Below are positions 6,901 through 14,751 of a stretch of DNA of 15,450 nt, piece by piece (the first letter of the stretch is position 1; each line of letters begins with the position of its first letter). Origin of the DNA: Lacustribacter sp964460315. Its GTDB lineage: Bacteria; Pseudomonadota; Gammaproteobacteria; Burkholderiales; Burkholderiaceae_A. The notes under the pieces are model-generated. The model did not search any database. It was not told the DNA's origin and worked only from the letters and a program-made list of their open reading frames with translations. The stretch is from assembly GCA_964460315.1 (NCBI GenBank), contig CAYWPQ010000030.1:1-15450 (forward strand). Direction: 5' to 3'. Made by a program: the position numbers and the translations under genes.

Positions 6901-8903
6901 ATGCCCGATTTTCGACCTCACGAATCCTCTGATTTTCGCTCGCGCGCCTCGTATGTCGCGGTCTTTGTCTTGTTCGCGTTTGGATTGTTGGTGGCCCGCT
7001 TTGTCTACCTGCAGGTCTGGAAGTACTACGACTTTCATGCGCTTTCTGAAGACAACCGAGTGGCCATGCTTCCTGTGCAGGCCCCAAGGGGTGAAATCTT
7101 TGATCGCCATGGCGAGATCATTGTTCGAAACACGTCTGCCTTTGCTCTTGAGATTGAGCCTCACAAAGTTTCCGACCTTGAGGAAACTCTCAGTTTTCTT
7201 GGGTCGATTATCAAAATCACCGATCTTGATTTGATGCGTTTTCGCAGGCTGAAAGGCGAGCTTCGCCGATTTGNNNNNNNNNNNNNNNNNNNNNNNNNNN
7301 NNNNNNNNNNNNNNNNNNNNNNNNNNNNNNNNNNNNNNNNNNNNNNNNNNNNNNNNNNNNNNNNNNNNNNNNNACCGATCTTGATTTGATGCGTTTTCGC
7401 AGGCTGAAAGGCGAGCTTCGCCGATTTGATTCCGTTCCGTTGCGCCCAACGTTGAACGATGCCGAGGTGGCAAAGGTTGTCGTGAATCTTCATCGTCTTC
7501 CTGGCGTGTCGGTGAATGTTCGAAGCATTCGCTACTACCCATTCGGAGATTCTGCCTCCCATTTGCTGGGACACATTGGACGGATCTCGAAGCGGGATCG
7601 AGAAAAGATTGAGCAGCAGCCCGAACTCGCCTCGAGCTATTTCGGAACCTCACACATTGGTAAGCTTGGTCTCGAACAGTTCTACGAAGAGGCCCTGCGA
7701 GGCCAGACCGGTTTCGATCGAATGGAGATCACCGCCGGCGGACGAATGGTGAGAAGTCTTGCCCGTCGCCAGCCGGTGCCTGGAAAAAACCTGACGCTGT
7801 CTGTTGACGGCGAGCTGCAGCGTCTGATTGAGCAGGCGTATGGCAAACGTCGTGGCGCCCTGGTGGCGGTGGTGCCTCAGACCGGCGAGGTGCTTGCCTT
7901 TGTGTCGATGCCGAATTTTGATCCGGCACTCTTCATTGATGGAATTGATGCCAACTCTTGGGACGCACTGAATAACTCGCCCGACAAGCCACTGCTCAAT
8001 CGTTCGCTACGCGGAACCTACCCGCCTGGCTCAACCTATAAACCTTTTATGGCCTTGGCCGCACTGAAATCGGGCATGAGAAAACCCGAGGACACCATCA
8101 ACGACCCCGGTTTCTTTATGTTTGGAAACCATAAGTTTCGTGACAGCAAGCCCGAGGGCAATGGCATTGTTGATCTCAAGAAATCCATTGTCGTCTCAAG
8201 CGACACGTACTACTACATCCTGGCGAGGGATATGGGCGTCGACATGATTCATGACCACATCGCACCGTGGGGTTTCGGTGAGAAAACAGGCATTGACCTG
8301 ATTGGTGAAACCAAGGGTATTCTTCCTTCATCCCGTTGGAAGCAGGAACGTTTCAACCAGCCGTGGCACCCCGGTGAAAATATGTCGATCGGTATCGGTC
8401 AAGGTTACAACTCGTTTTCGATGTTGCAGATGGCGGTGGCGACCGCGGGTCTTGCCAACCGGGGGGTCTTGATGAAGCCTCGGCTCGTGAAGTCGATCGA
8501 AGACCCCAACACGGGTGAAGTCACGACCTTTTCGCCCGAGGTTCTTCGGCGTGTTGACCTGAAGGATGAGGACTTGAAGCTGGTGATTGAGGCCATGGTG
8601 GATGTGAACCGGGCTGGCACGGGCGCCGCCGTTTTTCGTGGCGCCAACTACTCCGTGGCTGGCAAGACTGGAACTGCTCAGGTGATCAGCATTGGACAGA
8701 ACGAAAAATACAATGCAGCACGAATCGCCGAGCGGTTTCGAGACCATTCGCTTTACATGGCCTTTGCCCCCGCCGAGGAGCCCAAAGTGGCCTTGGCACT
8801 GATTGTTGAAAACGGCGGCTTTGGCTCGGCCGCGGCGGCACCCATTGCAAGAAAGGTTTTCGATTATTTGATCGAAGGAAAGCGAGCTCCGAATGGTCGG
8901 TGA
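6901..8903 (+). CDS. mrdA: Penicillin-binding protein 2 (elongasome transpeptidase), interrupted by an assembly gap
   Basis: PBP2 is the class B transpeptidase that cross-links peptidoglycan during cell elongation together with RodA. As assembled, the frame is broken by 100 N (7274-7373), but the 55 bases on either side are identical. Removing the gap and one copy (155 bases) leaves 1848 bases, a single open frame of 615 residues, close to E. coli PBP2 (633). In that numbering the protein has an N-terminal membrane helix (about 17-36), the dimerisation-domain motif APRGEIFDRHGE, and the catalytic motifs Ser326-Thr-Tyr-Lys329, Ser381-Ser-Asp383 and Lys537-Thr-Gly. The active serine aligns closely with E. 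coli Ser330. The reading continues smoothly across the join (ELRRF then DSVPLRPTL), as in related PBP2 proteins. The last 11 bases overlap rodA. I infer an intact gene, not a frameshifted pseudogene. Confidence 0.95.
7219..7273 (+). repeat. 55-bp contig-end duplication, left copy
   Basis: These 55 bases recur exactly at 7374-7428. The copy ends directly against the N run, so the match is bounded by the gap itself. It is best read as the overlapping ends of two contigs that were scaffolded without being merged, not as a biological repeat. Confidence 0.95.
7274..7373. other. Assembly gap, 100 N
   Basis: A run of exactly 100 N, the conventional size for a scaffold gap of unknown length. Because the flanks overlap by 55 bases and collapsing them restores the mrdA frame, the true gap is most likely minus 55 bases, with no sequence missing. 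Confidence 0.97.
7374..7428 (+). repeat. 55-bp contig-end duplication, right copy
   Basis: Identical to 7219-7273 and starting directly after the N run. Of the two copies only one should exist in the genome. The length of 55 equals a k-mer size commonly used by short-read assemblers. Confidence 0.95.
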
Positions 8904-10077
8904 GATTCATCCTTCGGGCGCCAGGGGCATGATGTCAAGGCTGCGGCCCCTGGTCGCTGCGTTCGATGGGCCCTTCATCGGATTCTTCTTCGCGATCGCA
9001 GTCCTCTCTCTGTTGATTCTCTACAGCACAGGCCATGAGACTGAGGGACGAGTCCTGGATCACGTGAGAAATCTCGGCCTAGCCTTGTTGATTATGTGGA
9101 TGGTTGCCCATGTACCCCCGGGGCAGCTTGAAAAGTTAGCGGTGCCGATTTTTACAGTGGGTGTGCTTTTGCTGATTGCTGTGGCTCTCGTCGGCGATGT
9201 CTCCAAAGGGGCCCAGCGCTGGCTCAACCTGGGCTTTACCCGAATTCAGCCTTCGGAGATCATGAAGATTGCCATGCCGATGATGCTTGCATGGTATGTG
9301 AGCAAGCATGATGGCTTAAAGTCTCGTTGGCAGTGGGTGGTCGCGGTTGGGCTACTGATGATTCCCACGGCGCTCATTCTTGAGCAGCCTGATCTGGGCA
9401 CCGCCATCTTGGTGTTTGCAGCAGGACTCTTCGTTTTGTTTTTTGCAGGTATTCCCTGGCGGCTGGTCATCATTGCCGCCAGCCTGTTGGTGGTCGCTGT
9501 GTTGGGGCTGGCCATTTTTGGCGATTCGGTTTGTCGCGACGGCATTTCCTGGCCTGGCTTTCACGAATACCAGAGGCAGCGTGTCTGCACCCTTGTCGAT
9601 CCCATGCGAGACCCTCTTGGCAAGGGTTTTCACATCATTCAGTCCGTGATCGCCGTCGGGTCAGGCGGTCTTTTTGGAAAGGGCTGGATGCAAGGCACCC
9701 AGACCCAGTTGGAATTTATTCCGGAACGCACCACCGATTTTGTCTTCGCGGCGTATTCCGAAGAGTTTGGCCTCTTGGGCAATCTCTTGCTGATCGCGCT
9801 TTACGCCGGAATGATTCTGCGCGGTTTGTGGATTGCCATTGGCGCACCGACGCTGTTCTCCAAACTTCTTGCGGCGGCCATTTCGCTCACCATCTTCAAC
9901 TATGTTTTTGTGAATATGGGGATGGTGACAGGCATCTTGCCTGTGGTTGGTGTCCCCCTGCCCTGGATGTCTTACGGCGGCACGGCCATGGTGACGCTTG
10001 GCTTTGGCGCGGGCATCATTATGAGCATTGCTCGAACACGTTCCCAGACCGTTCAAGGTTTTCTGCTTCAGCGATAG
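8893..10077 (+). CDS. rodA: Peptidoglycan glycosyltransferase RodA (SEDS family)
   Basis: RodA is the SEDS-family polymerase that extends glycan strands from lipid II in the elongasome and works as a pair with PBP2. The 394-residue product has about ten hydrophobic segments and the SEDS signatures: GAQRWLNLGFTRIQPSE, the QPDLGTA motif, the loop GKGWMQGTQTQLEFIPERTTDFVFA with the essential aspartate at residue 282 (equivalent to E. coli Asp262), and the C-terminal PWMSYGG. ATG 8893 overlaps mrdA by 11 bases. An alternative ATG at 8932 would give 381 residues, nearer the E. coli length (370), with AGGGG just four bases ahead; both starts are possible. Its TAG overlaps the aceK Shine-Dalgarno. 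The last gene of the classic elongasome block. Confidence 0.97.
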   Translation: MVGEIHPSGARGMMSRLRPLVAAFDGPFIGFFFAIAVLSLLILYSTGHETEGRVLDHVRNLGLALLIMWMVAHVPPGQLEKLAVPIFTVGVLLLIAVALVGDVSKGAQRWLNLGFTRIQPSEIMKIAMPMMLAWYVSKHDGLKSRWQWVVAVGLLMIPTALILEQPDLGTAILVFAAGLFVLFFAGIPWRLVIIAASLLVVAVLGLAIFGDSVCRDGISWPGFHEYQRQRVCTLVDPMRDPLGKGFHIIQSVIAVGSGGLFGKGWMQGTQTQLEFIPERTTDFVFAAYSEEFGLLGNLLLIALYAGMILRGLWIAIGAPTLFSKLLAAAISLTIFNYVFVNMGMVTGILPVVGVPLPWMSYGGTAMVTLGFGAGIIMSIARTRSQTVQGFLLQR

Positions 10078-10081
10078 GAGG
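10076..10081 (+). promoter_or_regulatory. Consensus Shine-Dalgarno of aceK, overlapping the rodA stop
   Basis: A perfect AGGAGG lies five bases before the aceK ATG at 10087, and its first two bases are part of the rodA TAG. This is the strongest ribosome site seen in the window and suggests efficient aceK translation from the rodA transcript. Confidence 0.85.
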
Positions 10082-10086
10082 AACTC

Positions 10087-11826
10087 ATGGATGCAGCAGC
10101 CAAGGCCGCAGAGACCATTCTTCATGGCTTTGATCGGCATTACGGCCTCTTCCGTTACAACGCTCAGCAGGCCAAGCATCGTTTCGAAGCGGGTGATTAT
10201 CAGGGCATTCGAAAGCTTGCCGCCGAGCGAATTGCTTTTTATGACCTCCGTGTGCGAGAGGCCTATGATCAGATGACCGCCGGTTTTGGCGACGAACTTG
10301 CGTCCGACCGATTCTGGCAGGAGGTCAAGCGCGCATTCACGGTTTTGATTGCTGATCACCGCCAGCCGGAACTTGCGGAGACATTTTTCAATTCGGTCAC
10401 CACCAAGCTTTTGCGTCGGGAATACTTCCGTAACGACATCCTGTTTGTGCGCCCTCAGATCTCGACGGAATATCTGGATTCCGACCCGCCGTCGTATCGG
10501 GTTTATTATCCCAAGCAGCGGGGCCTGAAGCAGACCTTGCTTGACATGGCGGTGGACATTGGGCTGGCCTGCCCCTGGGAAGATGTCTCTCGCGATCTTC
10601 GTTTTGTTCGCCGCGCCATGGCCGAGAGGCTTGAGCGCCCCTGGCATTCCCAGAGTGACCTTCAGATTCATGTTCTAAGGTCATTGTTTTTTCGTAACAA
10701 AGGCGCTTACCTGATTGGCCGGATCGTGAATGATGGCGACCCCATTCCGTTCGCCGTTCCCATCATGAGGACCCGAAGCGGGAAGCTTTTTTTAGACACC
10801 ATTCTTTTTGAGCCGGAACAGATCTCGGTGTTATTTTCGTTTGCACGGTCTTACTTCATGGTCGACATGGAGGTGCCTTCGGCCTATGTTCAGTTCTTAA
10901 GAACGCTCTTACCCAATAAAGCCAAAAGCGAGCTCTACACCATGCTGGGCCTGCATAAGCAAGGCAAGACCTTGTTTTATCGGGATCTCTTGAGTCATTT
11001 AAAACACTCCAATGACCGGTTTCGAATTGCCGATGGCATCAAGGGTTTGGTGATGCTGGTTTTTACCCTTCCCTCGTTTCCGTATGTGTTCAAGATCATC
11101 AAGGACAAACGCAGCAAAGACGTTTCCCGCGAACACATCGAGTCGAAGTATGTCTTGGTCAAGGTTCATGACCGTGCAGGGCGAATGGCAGACACCTGGG
11201 AATATTCGAATGTCGATTTTCCAAGGGCTCGCTTTGAGCAAAGCTTGATTGATGAGATCAAGGAATTTGCGCCAAGCATGATCAGCGAAATGGAGGGTCG
11301 AATTGTTTTAAAGCACCTTTATATTGAACGCCGGATGATTCCACTTAACCTTTATCTTGAACATGCAACCGAGTCTGAGGTGGATCATGCAGTCAAGGAG
11401 TACGGCGATGCGATCAAACAGCTGGTAGCCGCCAATATTTTCCCAGGCGACATGCTTTACAAGAACTTTGGGATGACCCGTCAGCGACGGGTGGTGTTTT
11501 ATGACTATGACGAAATTCAATATCTGACCGAATGCAATTTTCGAAAGATCCCGCCGCCACGAACACCGGAGGACGAGATGGCTTCGGAGCCCTGGTACAC
11601 CGTTGGCCCCAACGATGTCTTTCCTGAAGAGTTCGAGACCTTCCTTCTGGGTCAGCCCAAGCTGCGCCAGGCCTTTCTGCGCTATCACGCCGATCTTTTA
11701 ACAGCCGACTACTGGCGGGCTCAGCAGCAGCGCATCGAGCATGGCATCCTGGACGACGTCTATCCCTACAACGACGAAGTTCGATTCAAGCACTACGGGT
11801 CGGTGCGGCCCGCGCAGGGTGCATGA
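10087..11826 (+). CDS. aceK: Isocitrate dehydrogenase kinase/phosphatase
   Basis: AceK phosphorylates and dephosphorylates isocitrate dehydrogenase, which switches carbon between the TCA cycle and the glyoxylate bypass during growth on acetate or fatty acids. The 579 residues match E. coli AceK (578) almost exactly. The ATP-binding loop ADGIKGL is at 315-321 and Lys336 in VFKIIKD falls at the same number as in E. coli. Asp369 (MADTWEY) corresponds to the phosphatase aspartate 371, Asp455 (FPGDMLYKNFG) to the catalytic Asp457, and Asp473 (FYDYDE) to Asp475. All key residues are therefore present. No aceA or aceB is in the window. The gene follows rodA by nine bases with a consensus Shine-Dalgarno, and its TGA overlaps the next ATG (ATGA), so it may be co-transcribed with the cell-shape genes. 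Confidence 0.98.
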   Translation: MDAAAKAAETILHGFDRHYGLFRYNAQQAKHRFEAGDYQGIRKLAAERIAFYDLRVREAYDQMTAGFGDELASDRFWQEVKRAFTVLIADHRQPELAETFFNSVTTKLLRREYFRNDILFVRPQISTEYLDSDPPSYRVYYPKQRGLKQTLLDMAVDIGLACPWEDVSRDLRFVRRAMAERLERPWHSQSDLQIHVLRSLFFRNKGAYLIGRIVNDGDPIPFAVPIMRTRSGKLFLDTILFEPEQISVLFSFARSYFMVDMEVPSAYVQFLRTLLPNKAKSELYTMLGLHKQGKTLFYRDLLSHLKHSNDRFRIADGIKGLVMLVFTLPSFPYVFKIIKDKRSKDVSREHIESKYVLVKVHDRAGRMADTWEYSNVDFPRARFEQSLIDEIKEFAPSMISEMEGRIVLKHLYIERRMIPLNLYLEHATESEVDHAVKEYGDAIKQLVAANIFPGDMLYKNFGMTRQRRVVFYDYDEIQYLTECNFRKIPPPRTPEDEMASEPWYTVGPNDVFPEEFETFLLGQPKLRQAFLRYHADLLTADYWRAQQQRIEHGILDDVYPYNDEVRFKHYGSVRPAQGA

Positions 11827-13499
11827 ACTTTGACACGGTGATCGTCGGGGCTGGCAGCGCAGGCTGTCTTTTGGCCAATCGGCTCTCGGCCGACCCGAAC
11901 CATCGAGTGCTCTTGCTTGAGGCCGGAGGCGAGGACGATTGGTTCTGGATCAAGATCCCCGTGGGCTACCTTTTCACCATTGGCAATCCAAGAACAGACT
12001 GGTGTTTTAAAACCGAGGCCGACCCAGGGCTTGCAGGCCGCTCGATCCACTACGCCCGTGGCCGAGTGTTGGGTGGCTGTTCATCCATCAACGCCATGAT
12101 CTACATGCGCGGGCAGGCTTCGGATTATGAGCGATGGGTCGAGCACACCGGTGATGCCTCATGGTCTTGGTCCAATGCACTCGAGACCTACAAGTCGATG
12201 GAAGATTACTTCGGGGGTGCAAGCCCTTGGCATGGTGAAGGCGGCGAGATACGGGTCGAGCCTGCGCGCGTGAACTGGCCGATTCTTGATGCCTGGCAGG
12301 CTGCTGCTGCGGAACAAGGCATTGCATCGATTGATGAATTCAATCGCGGCGACAATGCTGGCTGTGCTTACTTTCAGATGACTCAGCGCCGGGGAAGACG
12401 TTGGTCCATGGCCGATGCCTATCTTCATCCAATTCGGCATCGTAAAAACCTGACGGTCATGACCCAAGCCCAGGTTTTGAAGCTGATCACCCAGCCCATT
12501 CAGGAGACCACCCGGTCGATGTCTCGTTTCCAACAAAGCGCCTGGAGCGGTGCCCAGCTTGAGGCAAAAGGCCTTGAGCTTTTGCACGATGGACAACGTA
12601 TCCATGTGACGGCCAATGACCAGTTGATTCTTTCGGCCGGCGCCGTGGGTTCTCCGCAGCTGTTGCAGGTCTCGGGTATTGGAGACCCTCGCCATCTGCA
12701 GGCGGCGGGCATTGATCCTGTGCTCGATCTTCCTGGGGTTGGTGGAAACCTGCAGGATCATCTTCAGATACGAACCATTTACAAGGTGAGACACTGCAAG
12801 ACAGTGAATACGCTTTACCGAAACCCATTCACTCGTTTGGGAATGGCGCTTCAATACGCGTTGTTTCGCTCGGGCCCGATGACCATGCCGCCCTCCACGC
12901 TTGGCGCTTTTGCAAAAAGTCACGAGGCGGAGCCAACCCCCAATATGGAGTGGCATGTCCAGCCTTTGTCACTGCCAAAATTTGGGGAACCCCTGCATAC
13001 CTTCAATGCCATTACGCCAAGTGTGTGCAATCTGCGCCCTACCTCTCGTGGCCGAGTGGATGCAAGAAACCCAGACGCCTTGCAGCCCCCAAAGATTGAC
13101 TGTCAGTACCTCTCGACTCCATACGATCAATCGGTCGCAGTTGCGGGGCTTCGTGCCACTCGCAAAATTATGCAGAGCCCTGCCCTGAAGCGTTTTATGC
13201 CCGAGGAATTGATGCCAGGCAAAGCCTATGAAACCGACGAAGATTTGGCTCGGGCGGCCTCCGAGCTTGGCACCACCATCTTCCATCCTGTGGGCACCTG
13301 CGCGATGGGCAAGATTTCAGCACAGGGCGAAGCCAGAGATTCGATGACCGTTTTGGATTCCCAGTGCCGTGTTCGCGGCGTGGCAAGGCTTCGGGTGGTG
13401 GACGCTTCGGCCATGCCCACCATTACCTCGGGCAATACCAATGCACCTGTGATGCTGATTGCAGAGCGGGTAGCCCAGTCCATACTGACTGAGCGCTAG
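11823..13499 (+). CDS. GMC-family FAD-dependent oxidoreductase (choline/alcohol dehydrogenase-like)
   Basis: A 558-residue glucose-methanol-choline oxidoreductase. The Rossmann motif VGAGSAGC (GxGxxG at 9-14) binds FAD, ARGRVLGGCSSINAMIYMRG (near 78-97) is the GMC signature 1, and SAGAVGSPQLLQVSGIG (near 275) is signature 2. The catalytic His488 lies in FHPVGTCAMG, and the second active-site residue is an asparagine in SGNTNAP (538-540). Family members oxidise primary alcohols, choline or polyethylene glycol; the substrate cannot be chosen from sequence, and the overall look is of the BetA/AlkJ group in COG2303. Compared with typical members it has about 20-25 extra residues between two strands around 222-250, rich in Gln, Ser and Thr. 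The start overlaps the aceK stop by four bases. A link to aceK could reflect carbon metabolism through acetyl-CoA, but that is inference. Confidence 0.92.
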   Translation: MNFDTVIVGAGSAGCLLANRLSADPNHRVLLLEAGGEDDWFWIKIPVGYLFTIGNPRTDWCFKTEADPGLAGRSIHYARGRVLGGCSSINAMIYMRGQASDYERWVEHTGDASWSWSNALETYKSMEDYFGGASPWHGEGGEIRVEPARVNWPILDAWQAAAAEQGIASIDEFNRGDNAGCAYFQMTQRRGRRWSMADAYLHPIRHRKNLTVMTQAQVLKLITQPIQETTRSMSRFQQSAWSGAQLEAKGLELLHDGQRIHVTANDQLILSAGAVGSPQLLQVSGIGDPRHLQAAGIDPVLDLPGVGGNLQDHLQIRTIYKVRHCKTVNTLYRNPFTRLGMALQYALFRSGPMTMPPSTLGAFAKSHEAEPTPNMEWHVQPLSLPKFGEPLHTFNAITPSVCNLRPTSRGRVDARNPDALQPPKIDCQYLSTPYDQSVAVAGLRATRKIMQSPALKRFMPEELMPGKAYETDEDLARAASELGTTIFHPVGTCAMGKISAQGEARDSMTVLDSQCRVRGVARLRVVDASAMPTITSGNTNAPVMLIAERVAQSILTER

Positions 13500-13982
13500 T
13501 TGGACTTCGCCCACAGTGCCAAGGCAGGCAGTAGGGTTGTGGTGATTGACACCAATGTCTTACTTGACCTGTTTGTGTTTCAGGATCCCGCGTTCGAGCC
13601 GATGCGGCAGGCCTTGACGCGGGGCGGACTGCGGACTCTGGCCAGCGCCCAGACGCTTGCCGAACTTCAGGATGTGATCGCCCGAGAAAAATTTCATTTG
13701 AGCGAGCCGCAGCAGCAGCGGATTCTTCAGCGTTGGCGGGACTGCTCGACCGTAATTGATGATGCCGAAATTCAACGGGCACCCTGGCGATGCAAGGACA
13801 AGGCCGATCAGATTTTTCTTGATCTTGCCTACAGCTTTCGGCCGTGCGCCTTAATTTCTAAAGATTTACAGGTTTTGAAGTTTCGAAAGCGTGCTGCCAA
13901 AGAGGGTGTGGTTATCGATGCCCAGTGGCATAGTCAATCACCAGAGGTGCATGATCTGAAAAACGATCCGCGGTGTGAATGA
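13500..13982 (+). CDS. PIN-domain protein (putative ribonuclease, toxin-like, COG1569 type)
   Basis: PIN-fold proteins are small metal-dependent ribonucleases, often the toxin of a toxin-antitoxin pair. The acidic cluster is visible: Asp17 in VIDTNVLLDLF, Glu55 in LAELQDVI, Asp103 in KADQIFLDLA and Asp122 in ISKDLQVL. The frame opens with TTG directly after the oxidoreductase stop; GTG at 13539 or 13542, just before the DTN motif and preceded by AAGGCAGG (13521-13528), is an equal or better start and would shorten the protein by 13 or 14 residues. The C-terminal tail, about residues 138-160, is encoded opposite the end of xth. No antitoxin gene is visible next to it, so if this is a toxin it is an orphan; a housekeeping role in RNA processing is also possible. 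Confidence 0.85.
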   Translation: MDFAHSAKAGSRVVVIDTNVLLDLFVFQDPAFEPMRQALTRGGLRTLASAQTLAELQDVIAREKFHLSEPQQQRILQRWRDCSTVIDDAEIQRAPWRCKDKADQIFLDLAYSFRPCALISKDLQVLKFRKRAAKEGVVIDAQWHSQSPEVHDLKNDPRCE

Positions 13983-14724
13983 AGGTTGACTGAGCGACGG
14001 CCGCTATTCCAGGGGTAGCCATCTGATAGTCGATACGCCAGCCAACATTCTTGGCCCGGGCCTGGCCCCGTTGGCTCCACCAGGTGTATTGCTCTGGCCT
14101 TGGATCAAGCCTTCGAAAGACATCGACCCAACCCAACTCGTCCAGCACCTGCGTCAGCCAGGCCCGCTCTTCAGGCAGAAAGCCCGAGTTTTTGAGATTG
14201 CCCTTCCAGTTTTTTAGGTCAATCTCATGATGGGCAATGTTCCAGTCTCCACAGACAACAAACTCGCGACCGGACGCCTTGTGTTCGGCAAACCATTGCT
14301 CAAGGATGGGCAAGAAGCCTTTAAGAAAACGAAACTTGGACGCCTGACGCTCCTCTGAAGCCGAGCCTGATGGGAGGTAGACACTCACCACTGAAAGAAG
14401 CTGGTTTGGGGTATCGAGGTCAGCACGCAAAACCCGACCTTCATCGTCAAACTCTTGAATGCCAATGCCCCGAATCATCTTGGGCGATGGGTGATGGGTG
14501 AAGAGACCTACACCGCTGTACCCTTTTTTTTGGGCTGTGAAAAAGTGGCCTTGCAGATGTCGCCCATCATGAAGAATGGAGAGGTGTTCGTCTTGAAGAT
14601 CAGCCTCTTGGGCCTTGAGTTCCTGAACACAAACCACATCAGCATGTTGGCGGCCAAGCCATTGCATGGCTCCTTTGGTTGCAGCTGATCGAATGCCATT
14701 CAGATTGAGCGAGATAATGCGCAA
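13912..14724 (-). CDS. xth: Exodeoxyribonuclease III (AP endonuclease family), TTG start
   Basis: Exonuclease III cuts DNA at abasic sites and removes 3'-blocking groups in base excision repair. The 270 residues match the E. coli enzyme (268). Family motifs appear in order: LNLNGIR (6-12), VQELKA with Glu35, GYSGVGLF (69-75), YLPSGSA, GDWNIAH with Asp160 and Asn162, GWRIDYQ with Asp232, and SDHAP with His258; these equal E. coli Glu34, Asp151, Asn153, Asp229 and His259. The codon at the start is TTG, supported by AGGAG eight bases upstream (14733-14737) and by the conserved MRIIS beginning. The 3' end overlaps the convergent PIN gene by 71 bases, and that overlap includes the catalytic SDHAP. 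It stands 34 bases from the divergent pyrE. Confidence 0.97.
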   Translation of the reverse strand: MRIISLNLNGIRSAATKGAMQWLGRQHADVVCVQELKAQEADLQDEHLSILHDGRHLQGHFFTAQKKGYSGVGLFTHHPSPKMIRGIGIQEFDDEGRVLRADLDTPNQLLSVVSVYLPSGSASEERQASKFRFLKGFLPILEQWFAEHKASGREFVVCGDWNIAHHEIDLKNWKGNLKNSGFLPEERAWLTQVLDELGWVDVFRRLDPRPEQYTWWSQRGQARAKNVGWRIDYQMATPGIAAVAQSTFIHTADRFSDHAPLVIDYATGHR

Positions 14725-14732
14725 AGTTTGGG

Positions 14733-14737
14733 CTCCT
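14733..14737 (-). promoter_or_regulatory. Shine-Dalgarno deciding the TTG start of xth
   Basis: AGGAG on the minus strand lies eight bases before the TTG at 14724-14722. With the family N-terminus starting right there, it supports TTG over any later ATG. Confidence 0.7.
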
Positions 14738-14745
14738 AAAAGCGG

Positions 14746-14751
14746 TATATT
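14746..14751 (+). promoter_or_regulatory. Candidate -10 box for pyrE
   Basis: TATATT (five of six matches to TATAAT) ends seven bases before the pyrE ATG at 14759. Transcription from it would begin at or next to the start codon, giving a leaderless or nearly leaderless message. No good -35 was found at 16-18 bases upstream. The lack of a clear Shine-Dalgarno ahead of pyrE fits, but does not prove, this reading. Confidence 0.25.

Noticed and set aside
7219..7428. Biological direct repeat or target-site duplication around an inserted element
   Set aside because: The repeat touches the N run on both sides and equals a common k-mer length; 100 N is a placeholder. No element ends are visible, and a join without the insert restores the gene.
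6850..7653. Antisense frame running through the N gap opposite mrdA
   Set aside because: It exists only because N codons are read as open, and it repeats the duplicated contig end. It lies opposite a clear PBP2 gene.
6901..8903. Frameshifted or pseudogene mrdA
   Set aside because: The break is explained by the assembly gap and duplicated 55-bp ends; the collapsed sequence is fully open and has every catalytic motif.
9661..10671. Long antisense frame of 336 codons across rodA and aceK
   Set aside because: It spans two well-recognised genes on the other strand, has no recognisable family motif, and has the His/Arg/Lys-rich composition typical of reverse-strand shadows.
12159..12956. Antisense frame of 265 codons opposite the GMC oxidoreductase
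   Set aside because: The plus strand encodes a complete GMC enzyme with all motifs; the antisense product is basic, low in structure and unrecognised.
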